From positions 1 to 10,917 of the forward strand of contig VSNR01000147.1 in the NCBI GenBank assembly GCA_009774345.1: a DNA stretch of 10,917 nucleotides, given 5' to 3'. Both the position numbers and the translations under genes were made by a program. The notes under the pieces were generated by a model that worked only from the letters and a program-made list of their open reading frames with translations, made no database searches and was not told the origin of the DNA. Below are positions 1 to 6,090 of this stretch, in pieces; the first letter of the stretch is position 1; every line of letters begins with the position of its first letter. The stretch is from Lachnospiraceae bacterium (GTDB lineage Bacteria; Bacillota; Clostridia; Lachnospirales; Lachnospiraceae).

Positions 1-70
1 GCATAGAAGATTTCGTTAAAATTTTCCAAAAAAGTATAAAGTTTTCACGAACTTTTAATCAAGTGGTTTA

Positions 71-99
71 TTGCGTTTTGACAAACACTGTCGTATAAT
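71..99 (+). promoter_or_regulatory. Putative sigma-A promoter of the large activase-like gene
   Basis: A perfect -10 hexamer TATAAT lies at 94-99. With the usual 17-base spacer the -35 is TTGCGT at 71-76, which matches the consensus at only three positions. A perfect TTGACA at 78-83 is only 10 bases from the -10, so it is not a normal partner. Transcription would start near 106 and leave a 5' leader of about 100 A+T-rich bases before the gene. I see no riboswitch-like fold in the leader. The -10 is convincing; the -35 assignment is uncertain. Confidence 0.5.
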
Positions 100-213
100 A
101 GCAGATGTATGTTAAACCCGTCGAGTAAATTTTGTTTTTACATTTCATATATTATATAGATACTATTTTACAACATCCATAAAATAGATCTACAGAAAGG
201 CATGGTTATTTAC

Positions 214-3200
214 ATGAATAAAAAAAATAAGGAGTTCTATACACTAGGAATTGATATCGGCTCTACCACGGTAAAGGTTGCGATCTTAGATGCAGACCAC
301 AAGCTGCTCTTCTCGGACTACCAGCGCCATTATGCCAATATCCGCGAGACGCTCTCCTCCCTGTTGCAGGACGCCTATGCGAAGCTTGGAAACCTGACAC
401 TGCATCCAATGATCACGGGGTCGGGCGGACTGACACTCGCAAACCACTTGGGCGTGCCCTTTGTGCAGGAGGTTATCGCCGTGTCTACATCGCTGCAAGA
501 GCTTGCACCCAAGACAGACGTGGCAATCGAGCTTGGCGGTGAGGATGCCAAGATTATCTACTTTGAGGGCGGCAATGTGGAACAGCGCATGAACGGTATT
601 TGTGCCGGCGGTACAGGCTCTTTTATCGACCAGATGGCATCCTTGATACAGACCGATGCATCGGGACTGAACGAATACGCCAAAAATTATCAATCACTCT
701 ATACCATCGCAGCGCGCTGCGGTGTATTTGCCAAGACGGATATCCAGCCGCTGATCAACGAAGGCGCCACCAAGGAGGATTTGTCAGCTTCTATTTTTCA
801 GGCAGTGGTCAACCAGACCATCAGCGGACTTGCCTGCGGAAAACCGATTCGCGGCCATGTGGCATTTCTGGGCGGGCCGCTGCATTTCCTCTCCGAGCTC
901 AAAGCTGCGTTCATCCGCACGCTAAAACTTGATGAGGAACACATTATCGACACTGCCAACTCTCATCTTTTCGCGGCGATTGGCTCAGCGCTCAATGCCA
1001 AAAACGATGTCCGGTTTTCTATGTCCGAGATGGTGGATAAGCTCTCTTCTGACATCAAGATGGAGTTTGAGGTCGCGCGCATGGAGCCGCTGTTTGCCGA
1101 CGAGGCACAGTACGACGCTTTCCAGTCCCGGCATGGCTCTTATCACGTAAAAAGTGCAAAGCTGAGCGACTATCACGGCAAATGCTTTCTGGGCATCGAC
1201 GCCGGTTCAACCACCACCAAGATCGCCGTCGTCTCAGAGGACGGAACTCTGCTCTATTCCTTTTACAGCAGCAACAACGGCAGTCCGTTAAATACTGCGA
1301 TCACAGCCATTCAGGAAATCTACCGCTTACTGCCCGATGATGCCGCCATCGTCCACTCCTGCTCCACAGGATACGGCGAGGCACTGTTCAAAGCCGCTTT
1401 TATGCTTGACGAGGGCGAGGTTGAGACCGTGGCACACTACTATGCTGCTGCGTTCTTCAATCCCAATGTAGACTGTATCATTGACATCGGCGGTCAGGAT
1501 ATGAAATGCATCAAAATCAAGAACCAGACGGTAGATTCTGTACAGCTCAACGAAGCGTGCTCTTCTGGCTGCGGTTCCTTTATCGAGACTTTTGCAAAAT
1601 CCCTGAATTACAGTGTACAGGATTTCGCAAAGGCGGCACTGTTTGCCAAACATCCGATAGATCTTGGCACACGCTGTACTGTCTTTATGAATTCCAAAGT
1701 GAAGCAGGCCCAAAAAGAAGGAGCAGAAGTTTCTGACATTTCCGCCGGTCTTGCTTACTCTGTCATCAAAAATGCCCTGTTCAAAGTGATCAAAGTCTCT
1801 GATGCCAGCGAACTTGGCAAAAATATTGTTGTGCAGGGCGGAACGTTCTACAATGACGCCGTACTGCGCAGTTTTGAAAAAATAGCGGACTGTGAGGTTA
1901 TCCGCCCGGATATCGCAGGCATTATGGGGGCGTTTGGCGCTGCACTGATCGCGAGAGAACGCTATGAATCTAGCACCGAAAAATCGACTACCATGTTAAG
2001 TATTGACCAGATTAATGAACTTGCATTCACAACCTCGCTGGTAAAATGCAAAGGGTGCACCAATTCCTGCCGCCTGACCGTCAACAAATTCTCTGACGGC
2101 AGAAGCTACATATCCGGCAACCGCTGTGAGCGCGGTCTGGGAAAAACCAAGACAGAGAACGACGTGCCAAACCTGTTTGCGTACAAGCTGGAGAGACTGT
2201 TCTCCTATGTGCCGCTCCCTGAGGTAGAGGCAGTGCGCGGACGCGTCGGCATTCCGAGAGTCCTGAACATGTATGAGAACTATCCTTTCTGGTTTACGTT
2301 CTTTACCAAGCTCAAATATCAGGTCGTGCTCTCACCGCTGTCAAACAGAAAAATTTATGAGATGGGTATCGAGTCCATCCCAAGCGAATCCGAGTGCTAT
2401 CCCGCCAAGCTGGCACATGGCCATGTGGAATGGCTCATCAAACAAAATGTGGACTTTATCTTCTATCCTGCGCTGTTTTACGAGCGGAATGAATTTGACG
2501 AGGCAAACAACCACTACAACTGCCCGATTGTCACCTCGTATTCTGAGAATATCAAGAATAACGTGGAAGCCATCGGACGCGGTGAGGTTCTGTTCAAGAA
2601 TCCATTTATGTCCTTTCGCGAACCAGCCCTGATTTTGCAGTCACTCGAGAAGGAATTTCCTGATATTCCAGCCGCAGAGTTAAAAGAGGCGGTCAACGCG
2701 GCATGGAAAGAGCTTGAAAACGTCCGCAAAGACATGTATCAAAAGGGCGAGGAAGTTCTCGCATACCTTGAGAAAAACCATGCGCGCGGAATTGTGCTTG
2801 CAGGCCGTCCATACCATCTGGACCCGGAAATCAACCACGGCATTCCAGAACTCATTAATTCCTATGGCATTGCCGTACTTACTGAAGATGCGGTATCGCA
2901 CTTGGCAAAGCCTGAGCGCCCGCTGATCGTATCCGATCAATGGATGTATCATTCAAGACTTTATGCCGCTGCAAGCTATGTCAAAACGCGCGATGATTTG
3001 GACTTAATCCAGCTCAATTCCTTTGGCTGTGGGCTGGACGCTGTTACGACCGATCAGGTCAACGATATACTGACCGGTTCAGGCAAGATCTATACCTGCC
3101 TGAAAATAGATGAAGTCAACAACCTCGGTGCGGCGCGCATCCGCATCCGTTCGCTGCTCTCCGCTATCCGCGTGCGCGAGGAGCGCCACCAAGAGCGCAC

Positions 3201-4587
3201 CATCCAGCCAAGCAGCATGAAAAGAGTGCTCTTCACAAAAGAAATGCGCAAAAATTACACCATACTCTGCCCGCAGATGTCCCCGATTCACTTTGACCTG
3301 CTCGAGCCGACCTTCCGCAGATGCGGCTACAATCTGGTCGTGCTGAACAACGACAACAAGGGCAGCATTGATATGGGGCTGAAGTATGTCAATAACGATG
3401 CGTGCTATCCATCACTGCTGGTTGTTGGCCAGATTATGGAAGCGGTCCTCTCCGGCAAATACGACACAGACCATCTCGCCGTCGTGATGTCACAGACCGG
3501 CGGCGGATGCCGCGCGACAAACTATATCGGATTTATCCGCCGCGCACTCGAAAAAGCAGGATATCAGCATATTCCGGTCATCTCGATCAATTTGTCTAAA
3601 CTTGAGAGCAACCCCGGCTTTAAGCTGACACCAATGCTCCTGCTGCGCGCTGTATACGCCGTAAACTTCGGTGATATCTTTATGCGGTGTATCTACAGAA
3701 TGCGCCCTTATGAGGCGGTTCCCGGCTCGGTGGAGGAAGTCCACCAAAAATGGATTCAAAAATGCTGTGACTTCCTTGGACGCAAATATATGTCCTACAG
3801 CACGTACAAAAAAATGTGCCGTGAGATGATCGCAGAGTTTGATGCCATCCCTGTGCTCGATCTCAAGAAACCGCGCGTCGGCATTGTCGGTGAGATTCTG
3901 GTGAAATTCTCACCTGCTGCCAACAACCGTCTTGTAGAGCTCCTCGAGCACGAGGGCGCAGAGGCTGTTGTACCTGATTTGATGGACTTTATGTTCTACT
4001 GCTTCTACAATCAGCTCTACAAGGCAGAGCACCTTGGCACCAGCAAGAAAGCCGCGAAGCTTAGCAGGCTTGGCATCAAGGCAATCCAGTCGCTCAGAAA
4101 ACCGATGTGTGAGGCTTTTGCCGCAAGCAGCCACTTTATACCGCCCGCTGACATCTACGAGACGGCTAAACATGCAGAGGAGATCGTCTCACTGGGCAAC
4201 CAGACCGGCGAGGGCTGGTTCCTCACAGGAGAAATGCTGGAATTGCTTCATACCGATACGCCAAATATTGTATGCACGCAGCCCTTTGGCTGTCTGCCAA
4301 ACCACGTCGTCGGCAAGGGTGTGATCAAAGAACTGCGAAAGCGCCACCCAGAGGCAAATATTGTCGCCATTGACTATGATCCGGGCGCTTCGGAGGTCAA
4401 CCAGTTAAACCGTATTAAGCTGATGCTCTCCACTGCCCTGAAAAATCTAAACAGCGCTGTGGAGAAACCAGATACCCAAAATACAGTACAGGACAGTACG
4501 ATTCAAGGTGCTTCAGTCCGCAAACATTCGAAGAAAAAACGTTCAAAACGCAGAAATAAAGAGAATGCAAAAAATAAATCGGCATAA
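214..4587 (+). CDS. Fused acyl-CoA dehydratase activase-like protein (tandem BadF/HgdC ATPase domains, DUF2229 and HgdB-like region)
   Basis: Residues are numbered from the upstream in-frame ATG at 202. The first ASKHA ATPase domain spans about 14-265: phosphate-loop GIDIGSTT at 16-23, GGEDAK at 112-117, and CAGGTGSF with C134, then C173. The second spans about 328-590: GIDAGSTTTK from 331, GGQDMKC ending at 436, ACSSGCGSF with C453 and C457, and C492. In HgdC-type activators two cysteines per subunit hold the [4Fe-4S] cluster that bridges a homodimer, so the tandem domains may form an internal pseudodimer. A Cys-rich linker follows (C616, C619, C623, C642), then a DUF2229-type region from about 682 (C732) and a long HgdB-like part with C943, C1068, C1103 and C1364. 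The C-terminal ~30 residues are strongly basic (KHSKKKRSKRRNKE). ATG 214 is preferred because the AAAGG at 196-200 is one base from ATG 202 and 13 from ATG 214; neither spacing is ideal. By family it should use ATP to inject an electron into a dehydratase-like Fe-S site, but the substrate is unknown. No dehydratase subunits are adjacent. Confidence 0.9.
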   Translation: MNKKNKEFYTLGIDIGSTTVKVAILDADHKLLFSDYQRHYANIRETLSSLLQDAYAKLGNLTLHPMITGSGGLTLANHLGVPFVQEVIAVSTSLQELAPKTDVAIELGGEDAKIIYFEGGNVEQRMNGICAGGTGSFIDQMASLIQTDASGLNEYAKNYQSLYTIAARCGVFAKTDIQPLINEGATKEDLSASIFQAVVNQTISGLACGKPIRGHVAFLGGPLHFLSELKAAFIRTLKLDEEHIIDTANSHLFAAIGSALNAKNDVRFSMSEMVDKLSSDIKMEFEVARMEPLFADEAQYDAFQSRHGSYHVKSAKLSDYHGKCFLGIDAGSTTTKIAVVSEDGTLLYSFYSSNNGSPLNTAITAIQEIYRLLPDDAAIVHSCSTGYGEALFKAAFMLDEGEVETVAHYYAAAFFNPNVDCIIDIGGQDMKCIKIKNQTVDSVQLNEACSSGCGSFIETFAKSLNYSVQDFAKAALFAKHPIDLGTRCTVFMNSKVKQAQKEGAEVSDISAGLAYSVIKNALFKVIKVSDASELGKNIVVQGGTFYNDAVLRSFEKIADCEVIRPDIAGIMGAFGAALIARERYESSTEKSTTMLSIDQINELAFTTSLVKCKGCTNSCRLTVNKFSDGRSYISGNRCERGLGKTKTENDVPNLFAYKLERLFSYVPLPEVEAVRGRVGIPRVLNMYENYPFWFTFFTKLKYQVVLSPLSNRKIYEMGIESIPSESECYPAKLAHGHVEWLIKQNVDFIFYPALFYERNEFDEANNHYNCPIVTSYSENIKNNVEAIGRGEVLFKNPFMSFREPALILQSLEKEFPDIPAAELKEAVNAAWKELENVRKDMYQKGEEVLAYLEKNHARGIVLAGRPYHLDPEINHGIPELINSYGIAVLTEDAVSHLAKPERPLIVSDQWMYHSRLYAAASYVKTRDDLDLIQLNSFGCGLDAVTTDQVNDILTGSGKIYTCLKIDEVNNLGAARIRIRSLLSAIRVREERHQERTIQPSSMKRVLFTKEMRKNYTILCPQMSPIHFDLLEPTFRRCGYNLVVLNNDNKGSIDMGLKYVNNDACYPSLLVVGQIMEAVLSGKYDTDHLAVVMSQTGGGCRATNYIGFIRRALEKAGYQHIPVISINLSKLESNPGFKLTPMLLLRAVYAVNFGDIFMRCIYRMRPYEAVPGSVEEVHQKWIQKCCDFLGRKYMSYSTYKKMCREMIAEFDAIPVLDLKKPRVGIVGEILVKFSPAANNRLVELLEHEGAEAVVPDLMDFMFYCFYNQLYKAEHLGTSKKAAKLSRLGIKAIQSLRKPMCEAFAASSHFIPPADIYETAKHAEEIVSLGNQTGEGWFLTGEMLELLHTDTPNIVCTQPFGCLPNHVVGKGVIKELRKRHPEANIVAIDYDPGASEVNQLNRIKLMLSTALKNLNSAVEKPDTQNTVQDSTIQGASVRKHSKKKRSKRRNKENAKNKSA

Positions 4588-4604
4588 ATTATACACAGCA
4601 ATAC

Positions 4605-4647
4605 AAAAAACGAGTAGAGAAGATTTATCTTTCTCTACTCGTTTTTT
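4605..4647. terminator. Bidirectional intrinsic terminator between convergent genes
   Basis: A 17-base arm at 4605-4621 (six A then CGAGTAGAGAA) pairs perfectly with 4631-4647 (TTCTCTACTCG then six T) around a 9-base loop. Because the arm begins with A6 and ends with T6, each strand shows a stem followed by a U-tract. It lies 18 bases after the stop of the activase-like gene and downstream of the convergent nrdD-nrdG-dut unit, so it can serve both transcripts. Confidence 0.9.
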
Positions 4648-4712
4648 ATAACTTTAAAAGATATCTCCAAAATTATATTGACCTTAACAGTGCTAACCTT
4701 TTACAGAACATC

Positions 4713-4814
4713 TCATAAAAATGACCTAAAATATTTTTTACATGGTCCAGTATCACTAATCCTTGCAACCCTTCTATCCATATGTATCACTTCATATATT
4801 TTTTTCTCTGCCAT
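4713..4814 (-). pseudogene. 33-codon ORF after dut, probably the broken 5' end of a larger gene (possibly HipA-like)
   Basis: On the - strand an AAGGGG ribosome binding site (4822-4827) stands 7 bases before ATG at 4814. The frame runs 33 codons to TGA at 4713. The peptide begins MAEKKIYEV and contains VIHMDRRVARI, then SDTGPCKKYFRSFL. From memory, this resembles the N-terminus of HipA-like/CtkA-type proteins of Clostridia, which are several hundred residues long; I could not check this. A shift of one base at the stop adds only a few codons before another stop, so any full-length gene has been lost. The ORF starts 34 bases after the dut stop and lies in visibly A+T-richer DNA than its neighbours. 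It could instead be a genuine small protein translated at the end of the nrdD-nrdG-dut transcript. The reading frame and ribosome binding site are certain; the family is a guess. Confidence 0.4.
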
Positions 4815-4848
4815 TTCATTTCCCCTTAAACCAGATTCTGCATCTCTC

Positions 4849-5301
4849 TCAATTTTTCCCTGTCGAGCCAAAACCCCCGCGGTTTGCTCCGGTCAGTTCT
4901 GCGACCTCCTCAAATTCGAGATCCGGCTGCTGCTCCATAATCCGAAACTGGCAGATTCGGTCATTTAAATGGATCGTCGTGTCCCGCAGCGCATACATCG
5001 GAACAAACCACTGGTCCTCATTGCCGCAGTAGCCGCCCTCGCCGGTCTCACGGTCTGGTCCGTCTATCACGCCTTGATGATTCACCTGTATCAGTCCAAA
5101 ATTTTTGAACGTAGAGCTTCTGGGGACCACATGCGCCTCATACCCCCTTGGAAGCTCTACGGCAATTCCCAGCGGAATCAGCTTAAATTCACCCCGTTTC
5201 ATCTCGACATCCTCCGACGCCCGCAGATCAATCCAGTTTCCTTTTGAAATCTTTTCCAGCTTCTGTACTTTATCGGTAAAATATTTTATCTTGATCTTCA
5301 C
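4849..5301 (-). CDS. dut: dUTP diphosphatase (dUTPase), GTG start
   Basis: The enzyme hydrolyses dUTP to dUMP and pyrophosphate, keeping uracil out of DNA and supplying dUMP for thymidylate synthase. All five motifs of trimeric dUTPases can be seen in the 150-residue product: WIDLRA at 23-28 (I), PRSSTFKNFGL at 60-70 (II), GVID at 77-80 (III), DRICQFRI at 114-121 (IV) and the glycine-rich RGGFGSTG at 141-148 (V). After motif III there is a short insertion, GPDRETGEGGYCGNED, about eight residues longer than the GVIDxSYCGDND form I know from clostridial and phage relatives. The start is GTG, not ATG: AAGGAGG at 5307-5313 sits 5 bases before it and no nearer ATG is in frame. It begins 20 bases after the nrdG stop, so it is almost certainly cotranscribed with nrdG. 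Length is normal for the family. Confidence 0.92.
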   Translation of the reverse strand: MKIKIKYFTDKVQKLEKISKGNWIDLRASEDVEMKRGEFKLIPLGIAVELPRGYEAHVVPRSSTFKNFGLIQVNHQGVIDGPDRETGEGGYCGNEDQWFVPMYALRDTTIHLNDRICQFRIMEQQPDLEFEEVAELTGANRGGFGSTGKN

Positions 5302-5321
5302 GAATGCCTCCTTCGCATATG

Positions 5322-5933
5322 TTAAGCCTCACATGCATTTTTCTTGACTGCGCAGCTCCCGCTTGCGCTGAATGGTATAATGTTTGGTTCTGACATTCCT
5401 GTCGTTTCCCGCCCCATCGGAATATCATCATGGTCACCGCAGTGAAGCACGGGAACCCGCGGATCCGCCTGTGCAAGCGTCGCCTGTACATTAATCACAC
5501 GCTGGTTGCTGCTCCCCTTCCACAAAAGCGTCGCATCCTTCCGCTCCTGTATAAATTCACCGTCCACAAGAACATCTATATATTTTATCAAAGAGGATTT
5601 CATGACATTTTCCCACACATCGCCTGTGTAGAGCCAAATATTTTTGTCAGGGTACTTTTCTTTGATTTCTCTTGCAAGCGCCTTCACACCGTCCCGGTTC
5701 GCACAGTGCAGCGGATCTCCACCGGAAAACGTAATGCCTTCGATATAAGGCTTGTCAAGCTGATCAAAAATCTCTGCCTTGGCAGCGTCATCAAACAACA
5801 ATCCCCCATCCGGGTCCCATGTCATAGGATTCTGGCATCCCTTACAGCAATGCTCACATCCTGCCACCCACAGGACAACACGAAGCCCGTCACCATTTAA
5901 CATATCATCCTTTGTGATATTATGATATCTCAT
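5322..5933 (-). CDS. nrdG: Anaerobic ribonucleoside-triphosphate reductase activating protein (radical SAM)
   Basis: NrdG uses a [4Fe-4S] cluster and S-adenosylmethionine to create the glycyl radical on NrdD. The 203-residue product shows the radical SAM signature CX3CX2C as C26, C30, C33 (with an extra C29), in AGCEHCCKGCQNP, and a GGDP motif at 71-74 that fits the SAM-binding GGE-type loop. The opening MRYHNITKDDMLNGDGLRVVL and the later KGSSNQRVI at 139-147 are typical of clostridial NrdG. The start is ATG at 5933, preceded by GGAGG (5945-5949) at 11 bases. A GTG at 5951 is in frame but overlaps that ribosome binding site, so I reject it. The protein has about 35 residues after VLHCG (162-166), with no motif I recognise, making it longer than the usual ~160-175. 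It lies downstream of nrdD and 20 bases upstream of dut. Confidence 0.93.
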   Translation of the reverse strand: MRYHNITKDDMLNGDGLRVVLWVAGCEHCCKGCQNPMTWDPDGGLLFDDAAKAEIFDQLDKPYIEGITFSGGDPLHCANRDGVKALAREIKEKYPDKNIWLYTGDVWENVMKSSLIKYIDVLVDGEFIQERKDATLLWKGSSNQRVINVQATLAQADPRVPVLHCGDHDDIPMGRETTGMSEPNIIPFSASGSCAVKKNACEA

Positions 5934-5978
5934 CTCTATCCAATCCTCCACAGTTCAGCCTTTGGCATCCTGTTACAA

Positions 5979-6018
5979 GCATCAAGCCATGCAAAATCGC
6001 TTCGCGATGGCTTGATGC
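5979..6018. repeat. Long perfect hairpin in the nrdD-nrdG spacer
   Basis: GCATCAAGCCAT at 5979-5990 pairs perfectly with ATGGCTTGATGC at 6007-6018, a 12-base-pair stem. The 16-base loop contains a nested small stem (CGC TTC GCG, 5998-6006) directly stacked on the right arm. No U-tract follows on either strand, so this is not a normal intrinsic terminator. It lies in the transcribed region between nrdD and nrdG and may be an RNA-processing or stability element, or a copy of an interspersed palindromic repeat. Confidence 0.75.
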
Positions 6019-6042
6019 CTCTCAACCTCAATGCTGTTTCAC

Positions 6043-6067
6043 GAACTTTGCAGCAAATGCAAAGTTC
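6043..6067. repeat. Second perfect hairpin in the nrdD-nrdG spacer
   Basis: GAACTTTGCA at 6043-6052 pairs perfectly with TGCAAAGTTC at 6058-6067 around a 5-base loop. It lies 23 bases after the nrdD stop in the direction of transcription and has no U-tract on the - strand. With the neighbouring larger hairpin it fills much of the 157-base spacer. It could protect the 3' end of a processed nrdD message or attenuate nrdG and dut expression. Confidence 0.75.
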
Positions 6068-6090
6068 TGAGTCAAACTATTACAACTATA

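Noticed and set aside
78..99. Perfect TTGACA followed by TATAAT
   Set aside because: Only 10 bases separate the hexamers, too short for sigma-A. The -10 is kept with the weaker TTGCGT at 17 bases.
105..128. Seven-codon upstream ORF in the leader of the large gene
   Set aside because: Its ATG coincides with the expected transcription start and it has no ribosome binding site.
5430..5900. 156-residue + strand open frame
   Set aside because: Antisense shadow of nrdG; the - strand frame has the radical SAM cysteines and a proper start.
5934..5951. GTG 5951 as nrdG start
   Set aside because: The GTG overlaps the GGAGG that serves ATG 5933, and MRYHNITKDD is the typical NrdG opening.
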